Shown here one piece after another: positions 46,317 to 55,596 of a DNA stretch of 64,000 bases (the first letter of the stretch is position 1; every line of letters begins with the position of its first letter). The notes under the pieces were generated by a model that did no database searches, had not been told where the DNA came from, and worked only from the letters and a program-made list of their open reading frames with translations. The stretch is from Devosia sp. XK-2 (GTDB lineage Bacteria; Pseudomonadota; Alphaproteobacteria; Rhizobiales; Devosiaceae), in assembly GCF_037113415.1 (NCBI RefSeq), contig NZ_CP146608.1, positions 3,120,501 to 3,184,500 of the forward strand, read 5' to 3'. The position numbers were made by a program, and so were the translations under genes.

Positions 46317-46613
46317 ATGAGCGATGGCGAATACACCATCCACCACGAACAGGGCCCCACGCGCGGCCGCTATTTCATTCGCCTGGCGCCCGGCGCCGAA
46401 GCGGAGATGACCTATAGCAAGACCGGCAACGGCCCCATGATCATCGACCACACCGGTGTGCCGCCCGAATTCGAAGGCCGCGGCATTGCCCTCAAACTGG
46501 TCAAGGCCTCCATTGCCGATGCCCGCGAGCAGGGCTTCAAGATCACCCCGGTCTGCCCCTATGTGGTGGTGCAGTTCCGCCGTCACCCCGAATGGACCGA
46601 CCTGCTCGCCTAG
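46317..46613 (+). CDS. small GNAT-fold acetyltransferase (YjdJ type)
   Basis: A 98-residue protein of the short GNAT subgroup. The acetyl-CoA loop VPPEFEGRGIALKLVKASIAD (about 55-75, split as EFEGRGIALKLV) and the end ITPVCPYVVVQFRRHPEW are typical of YidJ/YjdJ proteins whose substrate is unknown. It follows an AGGA box and probably forms an operon with the TPR gene. Its stop overlaps that of the convergent LprI-type gene. Confidence 0.87.
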   Translation: MSDGEYTIHHEQGPTRGRYFIRLAPGAEAEMTYSKTGNGPMIIDHTGVPPEFEGRGIALKLVKASIADAREQGFKITPVCPYVVVQFRRHPEWTDLLA

Positions 46614-47656
46614 TAGCCGTAGCGATACTTGTCCGCCGTCTCGGCCAGGATCGGCTCCAGCGCGTCCCAGCTGACGCGCGCGGTCGGCGCGCCATAGGCA
46701 TAGGCCGAGATTTCATAGGGCTGGAACTGCACCACCAGCCCATAGGGGTCCGACAGGTTCCAGCGCGTGGGGTCGGTCACCACCTCGGTCAGATCGCCCA
46801 GACTATCGGGCCAGAGCGCATCGCCATGCTCTGCCTCGGCCGCCGCCGTTACCAGCGCCGCGAGCTTTTTCTGCCAGCCCTTGCCCGCAAAAATGTCCTC
46901 GGCCCTGAGCCAGCGCCCTTCCTCCTTGAGAAAATGCTGGTAGGAAATGGTGTAATTGCCGTGCGCCGCGCCATGGCCATACCAATATGTATTGACCGCC
47001 AGCGACAGGCGGTTGCCGGCGATTTCATCGAGCGTGATCGTATTGGTCGAGTCGCTTGATGCGTCCTCTTGCATGGTCTCGGGGCCGCCCTGCTCCCCAA
47101 ACCCGGCGGCAATCACCTCGCCCTCGGCCCGCACCAGATCGTTGAAGGCATGCATATAGCCCTCATCGCCATCGATCTGCACCAGCGCCAGTTCATGCTG
47201 CGCCACCGGCCAGTTGGACTCCGGATTATCCGCCTCATAGGGGTCCGGCAGAGCCGCATAATGCGCGCTGGGATAGACGCGCATACCGTCCATCATCCGG
47301 CTGGTTTCCAGCACCCGGCTGCGGCTGTCAAACAGGTCGTTAAGGCAGAACAATCCGCGCTCGTCGTAGTCGCCCGACACCATGGGTTCGGCATCGCGCG
47401 TACAGGCCCGCTGCGCATAATCGAGCCATTCGCGCTGATCACCGCGCAATTCATCCAGCGCCGTCTCCGACAGGCCGCCAATGGCCGTCGCATAGGTCCG
47501 GGCCAGCCGTTCATCGGCCGCCGACAAATCCGCATTGTCGCAAATGGCATGCTCAAATGGCGTTGCCGCCTTGGCACAATCGAAGCTGGCGCCAAGCGCC
47601 GCTTGCGGCAAAAACCCCGTCAGCAGCAGGCAAAGCAAAACGGCTGGGCGGCTCAT
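46610..47656 (-). CDS. LprI-like plus DUF3298 secreted protein
   Basis: A 348-residue exported protein. After a signal (LLCLLLTGFLPQAALG) comes an LprI-type domain (about 25-105: FDCAKAATPFEHAICDNADL with conserved Cys, WLDYAQRAC), then a C-terminal DUF3298/RsiV-like domain (about 220-345: YWYGHGAAHGNYTISYQHFL and FQPYEISAYAYGAPTARVSW). Each is known alone: LprI inhibits lysozyme, and RsiV-type domains bind lysozyme. The joint form suggests an envelope defence protein against lysozyme-like enzymes, by inference only. ATG 47656 is chosen because GAGGAG lies before it. Confidence 0.82.
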   Translation of the reverse strand: MSRPAVLLCLLLTGFLPQAALGASFDCAKAATPFEHAICDNADLSAADERLARTYATAIGGLSETALDELRGDQREWLDYAQRACTRDAEPMVSGDYDERGLFCLNDLFDSRSRVLETSRMMDGMRVYPSAHYAALPDPYEADNPESNWPVAQHELALVQIDGDEGYMHAFNDLVRAEGEVIAAGFGEQGGPETMQEDASSDSTNTITLDEIAGNRLSLAVNTYWYGHGAAHGNYTISYQHFLKEEGRWLRAEDIFAGKGWQKKLAALVTAAAEAEHGDALWPDSLGDLTEVVTDPTRWNLSDPYGLVVQFQPYEISAYAYGAPTARVSWDALEPILAETADKYRYGY

Positions 47657-47731
47657 GGGTGATCTCCTCTGCATGTCGGGGGCGAAAGATAGCCCCTCCG
47701 ACCGCATCCGTCACCTCGGGGAACATCCGCC

Positions 47732-49498
47732 TCAGCCGCGTGCGCTCCGTCCGCTCATCATCAGGTCACTATCGAAAATCACCACCATATTGCGGCCTCG
47801 GCCCTTGGCCATATAGAGCGCGGTATCGGCCATGTCGGCGGCCACATCCAGGCTGTCGCCCGCCTCGGCCACACAGGCCCCCACGCTCACCGTCACCGCA
47901 ATCGTGCCGGCCGCCTCGGCGTCGACCGGATTGTCGTCAATACCAGCCATAATCGCATAAGCCAGTTGGCGCAGCCGCTCCGGGCCGCATTCGGGCGCCA
48001 ATACGATAAATTCGTCACCGCCCCAGCGCGCGCAACTATCCTTGCCGCCAATGGCCCTGCTGATCCGTTGCGCCACCGCGAGCACCACCGCATCGCCGGC
48101 CGCATGGCCATATTGGTCATTGATGCTCTTGAACCGGTCGATATCGATCAGCAACAGGCCGTAGGCGCCCCGGTTCTGAGCGTCCGTGTGCGCCGCCAGA
48201 AAACCGCGGCGATTGAGAATACCCGTCTGGCCGTCCTTGAAGGCTAATTGCTCCAATTCCTGGGTCCGCTCGCGCACCCGGGTTTCGAGCAACCTTGTAT
48301 GGTCGTCCACCGCCGCCGCCATTTCCGTGAAACTGGCGGCCAGCCGGCCGATTTCATCCTGCCGCCCCGCCCCCATGCTGAGCGCCGGGCCATAATCGCC
48401 ACCCTGGGCACTACGCACTACATTTTCCAGCCGCGATACTCGGTCGAGCACGGCGCGTTTGAATACGACCATGGCCAGCATGGTCACCAACACCATGACC
48501 GCGACCAGCAACAGCCCAACGGGCAGGAACAGCCGACGATCGATAATGGCATCGAGGTCCATCAGCGTCACATTGTACCAGCCCAGCTTGTCCAGATAGC
48601 CCACCCCGACCAACGCCTGCTTGCCACCGATCGTGACGAAAGCGGACTGGGCCAGCGCATCGCCGCGCGTAACGCTGTCCATCAGGGATTGCAGCGTTTG
48701 ACGGTCGGCCTCGCTGTCCACCAGCGAATAGACGGTGCGTTTGGCGCGCATCTCGCTCGACAGGCTCGCCAGATTGACCAGGCTCTCGTCCCGATGCGCC
48801 TGCACCTGACCCTGGCGGTCCACGAACATCGAGGTCACGCCGCGCTGCGGAATATTGACCACTTCCTGGATGAAGGCGCTGAGATCTATCCCGGTGCCCA
48901 ATATCCCCAGCACCTGCCGGCCCTCGCGGATGACACAGTTCATCCACACCTTGGTCACGCGCAGATTGGCGTCATTGTCGACATTGAGATGGCACCCTTC
49001 GCCCAGGGCACGGGTGGCGAAATACCATTTGTCCCGCGCATTATCCGCCGACACCGCATAGCGCAGCTGGTCGCCCGCATAGGCATTGGCATCGTCGTTG
49101 AAATAGTAATTGCCCGAGCCGTCGATGACGAAGAAATAGGAATGGTCGGCAAAGCTCTGCCGGAAGTGCTCGAGCTCAGCTATCCCGCGCCGCTGGAGCA
49201 CCGGGTCGTCCTCATCGCGCGCCCAGTCGCGGATTGCCTGGCTGCCGGCAAGCGTTTCGGCCAGCGAAACCTCGCGCAGCAGCGCCCCCAGGCCGCGATG
49301 GCGGTCATAGAGCACCTGCTTTTCGGCAAACAGCGTGCCGAGCTGGATCACGGTGGAATTGACCACCCAGTTGAAGGCAAAAAACGCCGGCACTGCCACC
49401 ACGGCAAAGCCGAGCAGCACGAAAATCAACACTCTGAGCGAGAGTGTATCGGCAATGCGGCGCCCAAGCCTATGGATGCTCGCCCTCATTCGGCACAT
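47732..49498 (-). CDS. membrane sensor diguanylate cyclase (Cache-HAMP-GGDEF)
   Basis: A 588-residue protein: membrane segment at about 22-45, a large periplasmic double-Cache sensor (about 50-310; YFFVIDGSGNYYFNDD, GVTSMFVDRQGQVQAHRDES), a second membrane segment near 315-340, HAMP (about 345-400), a coiled-coil linker and a GGDEF domain with RWGGDEFIVL near residue 492. The allosteric I-site position reads GGKD instead of RxxD. It should make c-di-GMP in response to an external ligand. It stands alone. Confidence 0.93.
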   Translation of the reverse strand: MCRMRASIHRLGRRIADTLSLRVLIFVLLGFAVVAVPAFFAFNWVVNSTVIQLGTLFAEKQVLYDRHRGLGALLREVSLAETLAGSQAIRDWARDEDDPVLQRRGIAELEHFRQSFADHSYFFVIDGSGNYYFNDDANAYAGDQLRYAVSADNARDKWYFATRALGEGCHLNVDNDANLRVTKVWMNCVIREGRQVLGILGTGIDLSAFIQEVVNIPQRGVTSMFVDRQGQVQAHRDESLVNLASLSSEMRAKRTVYSLVDSEADRQTLQSLMDSVTRGDALAQSAFVTIGGKQALVGVGYLDKLGWYNVTLMDLDAIIDRRLFLPVGLLLVAVMVLVTMLAMVVFKRAVLDRVSRLENVVRSAQGGDYGPALSMGAGRQDEIGRLAASFTEMAAAVDDHTRLLETRVRERTQELEQLAFKDGQTGILNRRGFLAAHTDAQNRGAYGLLLIDIDRFKSINDQYGHAAGDAVVLAVAQRISRAIGGKDSCARWGGDEFIVLAPECGPERLRQLAYAIMAGIDDNPVDAEAAGTIAVTVSVGACVAEAGDSLDVAADMADTALYMAKGRGRNMVVIFDSDLMMSGRSARG

Positions 49499-49566
49499 AA
49501 CACAACGGCACCGAATGTGCCTGCAAACGCCTCAAGAAGCTGTTAACGCTTTGGCAAGACTGGGCG

Positions 49567-50157
49567 TTATTGCAGAAATTTCTGGATCGCCATCAATTCG
49601 TCCTGCCGCAATTCATGCCCGCCCTCATGCCAGGCGAGCTGGCTGTCCGCACCATTGGCCGAAAAGTAGTCGGCAAGGGCCTGGGTGGCCACGGCCGGGG
49701 CAATCGGGTCGCGCCGCCCAGCGGTGATCAGCACCTCCCGCCCGGTAAAATCGGCCGCGGGCGGGGCGAACGGGATCAGCGGATGCATCAGGATGGTCAC
49801 ATCGAACAGGTCCGGCGCTGCAAACTGCACCGAGGCCAGGATATTGGCGCCATTGGAATAGCCCAGCCCAATAACCCGGGAGGCCTCGCCGGCCACATCG
49901 CGCACAAATTCGGTCATCGCGGCCGTCCGGACCGCCAGGTCCGCCATGTCATAGACGCCCTCACCGGTGCGCTTGAAATAGCGCAGGGCGCCGTGCTCGC
50001 TCACGTCTCCGCGCGGTGCCACCCGCCGCGCACCGGGCAGCAATTGCCCGGCCAGGTCGAAGAACTGGTTTTCGTCCCCGCCCGTGCCGTGAAACAGAAA
50101 GATCACCGGGGCGGCAGGGTCACCGGCAGGATCGGCGCGATACTGATAAGCGGACAT
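49567..50157 (-). CDS. phospholipase/carboxylesterase-type hydrolase
   Basis: A 196-residue alpha/beta hydrolase of the YpfH/dienelactone group. FLFHGTGGDENQFFDLAGQL is the oxyanion loop, GLGYSNGANILASVQFA the nucleophile elbow (Ser near 105), and RRDPIAPAVATQALADYF with WHEGGHELRQDEL supply the Asp and His. It has no signal peptide. AAAGGAG precedes the start. Substrate unknown, likely a short-chain or thio-ester. Confidence 0.87.
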   Translation of the reverse strand: MSAYQYRADPAGDPAAPVIFLFHGTGGDENQFFDLAGQLLPGARRVAPRGDVSEHGALRYFKRTGEGVYDMADLAVRTAAMTEFVRDVAGEASRVIGLGYSNGANILASVQFAAPDLFDVTILMHPLIPFAPPAADFTGREVLITAGRRDPIAPAVATQALADYFSANGADSQLAWHEGGHELRQDELMAIQKFLQ

Positions 50158-50298
50158 GGCTGAACTCCTTTACCGCCGATATTGACGCTTTCACGCCTGG
50201 CGGCAATGCCGCGTCCGGACCACGCAGTGTTGACCGATCCGGAACAATCGCCTGTGCGGCGCCGATTGCAAGGCCGCCCACACCGGCTATGATGAGCC

Positions 50299-51693
50299 AT
50301 GTTTTTGTCCGTCTTCGACGTCTTCAAGATCGGCATTGGCCCGTCCAGTTCCCACACCATGGGCCCGATGACGGCCGCGCGCCGCTTTCTCGACGACCTT
50401 TCTGCCGGCACCTGGCCCCGCGCCGCCAGCGCCCGGCCCGCCGCCATTACCGCGAGCCTGCATGGCTCGCTGGCCTTTACCGGAATCGGCCATGGCAGCG
50501 ACCGCGCCGTCATTCTGGGCCTGGCCGGCCAGGACCCGCAAACCGTCGATCCCGATGCCATGGATGCAATTATAGCGACCGTCCGCGAGACAGGCCGCGT
50601 CTCCCCGCCCGGCCATCCGGCCTATCGCTTCCGTCCGGCGGTCGATCTCATCCTCGACAAGACAACACCCCTGCCCGGTCATCCTAATGGGCTGCAATTT
50701 CATGCCTATGACAGCGATGGCCAATTGCTGTTGCGGCGCGTCTATTATTCCATCGGCGGCGGCTTCGTTGTCACCGCCGAGGAACTTGAAGCCATGCGCC
50801 ATGCCTCACCCGCCGATGCCGATGTGCCCTGGCCCTTTGCCGATGCGCGCGAAATGCTCGACATGGCCCATCGCTCCGGCCTCTCCATTGCCGGCATGAA
50901 GCGCGCCAATGAGGAAGCCCGGCTCGCTCCTGCCCAGCTCAACCGCCAGCTCGACAACATCTGGCAGGTCATGTCGGACTGTATAGACCGCGGACTAGAC
51001 CAGCGCGGCGAATTGCCCGGCGGCCTCAAGGTCAAACGCCGCGCCGCCGCCATCCACGACAAGCTCAGGCAGAAGTGGCAGCGCAACGAGGCCGATCCGC
51101 TCATGGCCAATGACTGGCTTTCGGTTTTCGCCATGGCCGTCAACGAGGAAAACGCCGCTGGCGGCCGGGTCGTCACCGCCCCCACCAATGGCGCCGCCGG
51201 TGTCATTCCCGCAGTGCTGCGCTATGCCCTGCAATTCAATGCCGGCACCGGCGATCACGCCATCCGCGATTTCCTGCTCACCGCCGCGGCCATTGGCGGC
51301 ATCATCAAGCATCGCGCCTCGATCTCGGGCGCCGAGGTCGGCTGCCAGGGCGAAGTCGGTTCGGCCTCCGCCATGGCCGCCGCTGGGCTCTGTGCGATTC
51401 TGGGCGGCACGCCCGAGCAGGTCGAAAACGCGGCCGAAATTGCTCTTGAACACCATCTGGGCATGACCTGCGATCCGGTCGGGGGGCTCGTGCAGATTCC
51501 CTGCATCGAGCGCAATGCCTTTGGCGCCGTCAAGGCCGTCACCGCTGCCTCGCTGGCTCTCAAAGGCGATGGCACCCATGCCGTGCCGCTCGACGCCTGC
51601 GTCGAAACCATGCGTCAGACCGGCCAGGACATGAACGAAAAATACAAGGAAACCAGCCTTGGCGGCCTTGCGGTCAATGTCGTGGCCTGCTGA
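50299..51693 (+). CDS. sdaA: L-serine ammonia-lyase
   Basis: A 464-residue single-chain 4Fe-4S L-serine dehydratase that converts serine to pyruvate and ammonia. The beta part (about 1-155; FKIGIGPSSSHTMGPMTAAR) and alpha part (about 185-464) are fused in the usual order; GAEVGCQGEVGSASAMAAAG, CDPVGGLVQIPCIERNAFG and the C-terminal LAVNVVAC hold the cluster cysteines and the tail Cys. Length fits the family. It is monocistronic. Confidence 0.96.
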   Translation: MFLSVFDVFKIGIGPSSSHTMGPMTAARRFLDDLSAGTWPRAASARPAAITASLHGSLAFTGIGHGSDRAVILGLAGQDPQTVDPDAMDAIIATVRETGRVSPPGHPAYRFRPAVDLILDKTTPLPGHPNGLQFHAYDSDGQLLLRRVYYSIGGGFVVTAEELEAMRHASPADADVPWPFADAREMLDMAHRSGLSIAGMKRANEEARLAPAQLNRQLDNIWQVMSDCIDRGLDQRGELPGGLKVKRRAAAIHDKLRQKWQRNEADPLMANDWLSVFAMAVNEENAAGGRVVTAPTNGAAGVIPAVLRYALQFNAGTGDHAIRDFLLTAAAIGGIIKHRASISGAEVGCQGEVGSASAMAAAGLCAILGGTPEQVENAAEIALEHHLGMTCDPVGGLVQIPCIERNAFGAVKAVTAASLALKGDGTHAVPLDACVETMRQTGQDMNEKYKETSLGGLAVNVVAC

Positions 51694-51751
51694 GGCGGAC
51701 ACCCGGCTGTATACATTTGCCTGAAAGGGCGATTGCCTTCTCTCGCGCGAC

Positions 51752-51770
51752 TTGCCATCACTGATGGCAA
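51752..51770 (+). promoter_or_regulatory. hairpin before the MetE-like gene
   Basis: TTGCCATC/GATGGCAA, a perfect 8-bp stem with a 3-base loop, 23 bases before the start. It does not match a SAM riboswitch that I recognise; it could be an operator or a short leader structure. Confidence 0.4.
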
Positions 51771-51793
51771 ACAGGACTCGAGGAGGAACCGCC

Positions 51794-52915
51794 ATGGCCC
51801 TTGCCAAACCACCCTATCACGCCGACGTAGTCGGCTCGTTTCTGCGGCCCGACAGCATCAAGAAGGCCCGCAAGGCCCGTTTCGAGGACAAGAGCCTCAG
51901 CGCCGAGGAACTCAAGGCCATCGAGGACGAGGCCATCCGCGATGTCATCAAGATGCAGGAAGATTCTGGCCTCAAGGCCGTGACCGATGGCGAATTCCGC
52001 CGCGCCTGGTGGCATTTCGACTTCATGGGCATGCTCAACGGCCTCGATATCATTGAGCGCGAGGGTGGCGGCATCCAGTTCCACGGCGTCCACACCAAGC
52101 AGGACGTACCGGTCATTACCGGCAAGCTCAGCTTTCCCGCCGACCACCCTATGCTCGAGCATTACAAGTTCGTCGCCGCCAATACCAAGGTGACCCCGAA
52201 GATTTCCATCCCCGGCCCCAGCGCCATTCACTTCCGCATCGCCGACGACGACATCGCCGTCAATGAATACAAGCATGATGCCGAAGCCTATTTCGAGGCC
52301 ATCACCGCCACCTACAAGGACGCCGTGAAGGCCTTCTACGCTGCCGGCTGCCGCTACCTGCAGATGGACGACATCTTCTTTGCCTATCTCTGCGACCCGA
52401 AAATCCGCGCTGAGCGCAAGGCCAGAGGCGAGGACCCCGATTGGCTGATCGGGCGCTATGCCAAAATGATGCATGATGCCATTGCCGACCGCCCCGATGA
52501 CATGCTGATCGGCATGCATATGTGCCGCGGCAATTTCAAATCCACCTGGGTGGCCGAAGGCGCCTATGACCCGGCGGCCGACGCCATCTTTAACCAGACC
52601 GATGTCGATATCTATTTCATGGAATATGACACCGACCGCGCTGGCGGGCTCGAGCCACTCCGCCTGTTGCCCAAGGGCACCAAGCGCGTGCTCCCGGGCT
52701 TCATCACCACCAAGACCCCTGGGCTCGAAGACCTCGATGAGTTGAAGCGCAAATTCGATGCGGCCAGCAAATATGCCGATATCGACCAGCTCGGCATCGC
52801 CCCGCAATGCGGCTTCGCCTCGACCGAAGAGGGCAATGACCTCACCATGGACGACCAGCGCCGCAAGCTCGACCTCGTGGTCAAGACCGCCGAAGCCATC
52901 TGGGGCGGGGTTTAG
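51794..52915 (+). CDS. MetE C-terminal-like, cobalamin-independent methionine synthase family
   Basis: A 373-residue protein matching the catalytic half of MetE. DGEFRRAWWHFDF lies near residue 65 and IHFRIADDD with YLQMDDIFFAYL near 185. The zinc ligands are visible as His-Cys in GMHMCRGN (near 240) and the final Cys in APQCGFAST (near 335); it lacks the MetE N-terminal half. Such stand-alone proteins (YxjG/MesD/core-MetE type) transfer methyl groups to homocysteine from a donor that is often not methyl-folate. ATG 51794 follows AGGAGG. Confidence 0.88.
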   Translation: MALAKPPYHADVVGSFLRPDSIKKARKARFEDKSLSAEELKAIEDEAIRDVIKMQEDSGLKAVTDGEFRRAWWHFDFMGMLNGLDIIEREGGGIQFHGVHTKQDVPVITGKLSFPADHPMLEHYKFVAANTKVTPKISIPGPSAIHFRIADDDIAVNEYKHDAEAYFEAITATYKDAVKAFYAAGCRYLQMDDIFFAYLCDPKIRAERKARGEDPDWLIGRYAKMMHDAIADRPDDMLIGMHMCRGNFKSTWVAEGAYDPAADAIFNQTDVDIYFMEYDTDRAGGLEPLRLLPKGTKRVLPGFITTKTPGLEDLDELKRKFDAASKYADIDQLGIAPQCGFASTEEGNDLTMDDQRRKLDLVVKTAEAIWGGV

Positions 52916-52993
52916 TCGCCGGAAACAGAAAGGCCCGTGTCCTGGCGACGCGGGCCATACCGGCCTGAGGCCGCTCAGCCCTCCAAAAAGGAA

Positions 52994-53025
52994 AACCCCA
53001 GCAACTCGGCTGAGTTACTGGGGTT
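52994..53025 (-). terminator. terminator of the initiator tRNA gene
   Basis: On the minus strand AACCCCAGTAACTC pairs with GAGTTGCTGGGGTT (one G-T wobble) around a 4-base loop, followed by TTCCTTTTTGG. Confidence 0.85.
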
Positions 53026-53028
53026 CTT

Positions 53029-53105
<77 letters not shown>

Positions 53106-53350
53106 TCAAACACGGCGCCGTCGGCGCGGTGTGAGCGCTATATAGGGGGTGAGGCCGCAGACCTCAACCCCCTCCGAGCCAATCCGTGACGGTTTTTTGA
53201 CGCCGGCCGCTTTTCGCCCGCATTGCTGGCCCCCGCCCTGTGGAAAAGCCCATCCATCGTTAAATGACGCTCATCATCTTCCATACCAAAGCAAGCTGGT
53301 CTAGGGTCCGGCGCTCGCCCGAACCTCTTGCTGCAAATGGACTTTTCTTC

Positions 53351-54388
53351 ATGCAATTCAAATCCCTTGGCCGCACCGACATCACGGTCACCGATATTTG
53401 CCTGGGCACCATGACCTGGGGCAGCCAGAACACCGAGGCAGAAGGCCATGCCCAGATCGCCATGGCGCGCGATGCCGGCATCAATTTCATGGATACCGCC
53501 GAACTCTACGCCGTGCCGGGCAGCCCCGAAACCAGCGGCCGCACCGAAGAGATCATCGGCAATTGGTTTGCCGCCAATGGCGACCGCGAAAAATGGATCC
53601 TGGCCAGCAAGATCGGCGGTGGCGGCTCCAGCTTCCTGCGTGGCGGGCGCCGGGCTGACGGCGCGTCCATCCGCGAAGCGCTTGAGGCCAGCCTCAAACG
53701 CCTCAAGACCGATTATATCGACCTCTACCAGATCCACTGGGCCAGCCGGGGCCATTATCACTTCGAAAATTACTGGCGCTATGCGCCCCATCGCCAGGAC
53801 ACGGCCGACGTCCTGGCCAACCTCACCGACATGCTCCAAACCCTGGGTGATCTGGTCCGCGAGGGCAAGATCCGCCATGTCGGCGTCTCCAACGAAACCA
53901 CCTGGGGCATCGCCAAATGGCTGCGTATCGCCGAGGAGAACGGCCTGCCGCGCCTGGTTTCGGTGCAGAACGAATACAATCTCCTCCGCCGCCTCTTCGA
54001 TCATGACCTAGCCGAATTGAGCCATCACGAAGATGTCGGCCTCCTGGCCTATTCGCCCCTGGCCGGCGGCATGCTGAGCGGCAAATATTTCAATGGCGCC
54101 ACCCCCAAGGGCAGCCGCAAGGACTATCAGAAGGGCTTCTGGCGCTTGAACGAACATTCCGACGCCGCCACCCATGCCTATCACGAGGTCGCTGCCCGCC
54201 ACGGGCTCGATCCGGTGCAGATGGCCATTGCCTTCTGCCGCACCCGCCCCTTCATGACCTCGACCATTATCGGCGCCACCAGCACCGACCAATTGGCTCA
54301 GGTTCTGGGGGCTATTGACCTCACGCTCTCGCCCGAAGTGCTGGCCGATATCGACGCGACCTATCGCCGTTTCCCGCGCCCGATCTGA
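53351..54388 (+). CDS. aldo/keto reductase, Tas-like
   Basis: A 345-residue NADPH-dependent oxidoreductase of the AKR superfamily. The tetrad residues appear as Asp and Tyr in INFMDTAELYAVPG (about 45-55), Lys in ILASKIGG (about 85) and His in YQIHWASRG (about 130). LGRTDITVTDICLGTMTWGSQ at the N-terminus is characteristic of the E. coli Tas group, and the length matches. Substrate unknown. ATG 53351 opens the conserved MQFKSLGRT. A terminator follows. Confidence 0.93.
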   Translation: MQFKSLGRTDITVTDICLGTMTWGSQNTEAEGHAQIAMARDAGINFMDTAELYAVPGSPETSGRTEEIIGNWFAANGDREKWILASKIGGGGSSFLRGGRRADGASIREALEASLKRLKTDYIDLYQIHWASRGHYHFENYWRYAPHRQDTADVLANLTDMLQTLGDLVREGKIRHVGVSNETTWGIAKWLRIAEENGLPRLVSVQNEYNLLRRLFDHDLAELSHHEDVGLLAYSPLAGGMLSGKYFNGATPKGSRKDYQKGFWRLNEHSDAATHAYHEVAARHGLDPVQMAIAFCRTRPFMTSTIIGATSTDQLAQVLGAIDLTLSPEVLADIDATYRRFPRPI

Positions 54389-54394
54389 ACGGAA

Positions 54395-54423
54395 AAGCGG
54401 ACCGGCCTGTCCGGTCCGCTTTC
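54395..54423 (+). terminator. terminator after the aldo/keto reductase gene
   Basis: AAGCGGACCGG/CCGGTCCGCTT with a 5-base loop, followed by TTCG. Confidence 0.7.
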
Positions 54424-54486
54424 GCCTCTGGCCAAGCCCTCCGGCCGCGCTATAGTCGGACCAGTTGTTCGGCCGGAGCGCTTCCC

Positions 54487-55221
54487 TTGACCACGCTTTT
54501 CACCTCGGTTTTCCCGCTTCTGGCCTATCTCGCCTACAATATCGTGGTGCCGCTGATCGAGCGCGCCCGCCCCTCCCTTTCTGTCATCATGAACATGCAG
54601 CGCCGCCGCTGGGTCGCCAATGCCACGCGGCGCGAAAGCCCGTTCGACGCCATTCTTTCGGGCAATATCATGGGCTCGGTGAGCTTTCTCGCCTCGACCT
54701 CGGTGCTGCTGGTGCTGGCGGTCTTTGCCGTTTTCGGCCAGCTCCCCACGCTTATGGAGGCCCTCGAATCCCTCTCGCTCGAACGCACCTATTCCGTGCT
54801 CGATGTGCAGATCCATCTCGGCGTCATGCTGGCCATGTTCGTGCTCGCCTTTTTCGCCTTCACCCTCTCGCTCCGGCAGTTCAACCATTTCTGCATCATG
54901 CTCGGCGCCCTCGAGCATGATCGCGACGCCACCGAGGAGGAAATCGACGCTATCGCCCAGATGAACGGGTTGGGCGCGCGCAATTTCAATTCCGGCATCC
55001 GCGCCTATTATTTCTCCGTCGCCACCGTCGCCTGGTTCGTTTCCGAATGGCTGGCCGTGGCCGCCTGTCTGGTGACGGTCCTCATCCTGGCGCATCGGGA
55101 ATTTTTCTCCTCCGCCCATCGCACCGCCGCCTCCGCCGCCTTGATCGCCGCCCGCCTGCGCAAGCCGGCCTCATCTGCGACAAAACGTGACCGCAATGAC
55201 GACGCCCGCGGAAATTTATGA
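54487..55221 (+). CDS. DUF599-family membrane protein
   Basis: A 244-residue membrane protein with about four hydrophobic segments (near 5-22, 65-88, 108-130 and 180-205). The pattern NMQRRRWVANATRRESPFDA plus the LRQFNHFCIMLGA segment is typical of DUF599, whose function is unknown. The start is TTG 54487 behind GGAG; no in-frame ATG precedes the first membrane segment. The C-terminal tail is charged and likely cytoplasmic. Confidence 0.8.
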   Translation: MTTLFTSVFPLLAYLAYNIVVPLIERARPSLSVIMNMQRRRWVANATRRESPFDAILSGNIMGSVSFLASTSVLLVLAVFAVFGQLPTLMEALESLSLERTYSVLDVQIHLGVMLAMFVLAFFAFTLSLRQFNHFCIMLGALEHDRDATEEEIDAIAQMNGLGARNFNSGIRAYYFSVATVAWFVSEWLAVAACLVTVLILAHREFFSSAHRTAASAALIAARLRKPASSATKRDRNDDARGNL

Positions 55222-55284
55222 CGTTGACATTCAGGAATAGGCGGCGTTTATTCCGCCCCGTTGAGAACCTGATTGGCCCCCGCC

Positions 55285-55596
55285 ATGCTTGTCTGCCAGT
55301 GCAATATGATCACCAGCAAGGAGATCGAGGACATCGTGCTCGACCTCCTCACGGCCGATCCCTGGCAGCTTGTGGTCCCCGCCAAGGTCTATGCCGAACT
55401 CAATCGCCGTGCGAAATGCTCGGGTTGTGTGCCGAATGTGGTGGACATTATCGTCCGCGTCACCGAAAAATATCATGCACAGCAAGCCCATCAGCCCGCC
55501 GAACTGGTCACGCTCCAGTCGGGGCTGGAAAAGCTCAAAAAGCAACGGAATGGAGTACGTCGTGAAAGGCGAAGCACAAGTCATCGAGCGGCTTAA
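55285..55596 (+). CDS. bfd: bacterioferritin-associated ferredoxin
   Basis: A 103-residue protein whose first 65 residues form a BFD-type 2Fe-2S domain with cysteines in [11 protein letters not shown] and [11 protein letters not shown]. It gives electrons to bacterioferritin to release stored iron. It has a 35-residue C-terminal extension, which exists because the frame runs on through the start of bfr. The genes overlap by 35 bases, so their synthesis is likely coupled. Confidence 0.9.
   Translation: MLVCQCNMITSKEIEDIVLDLLTADPWQLVVPAKVYAELNRRAKCSGCVPNVVDIIVRVTEKYHAQQAHQPAELVTLQSGLEKLKKQRNGVRRERRSTSHRAA

Noticed and set aside
51694..51793. SAM or cobalamin riboswitch before the MetE-like gene
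   Set aside because: The gap is only 100 bases and shows just one short hairpin; conserved riboswitch cores could not be found by eye.
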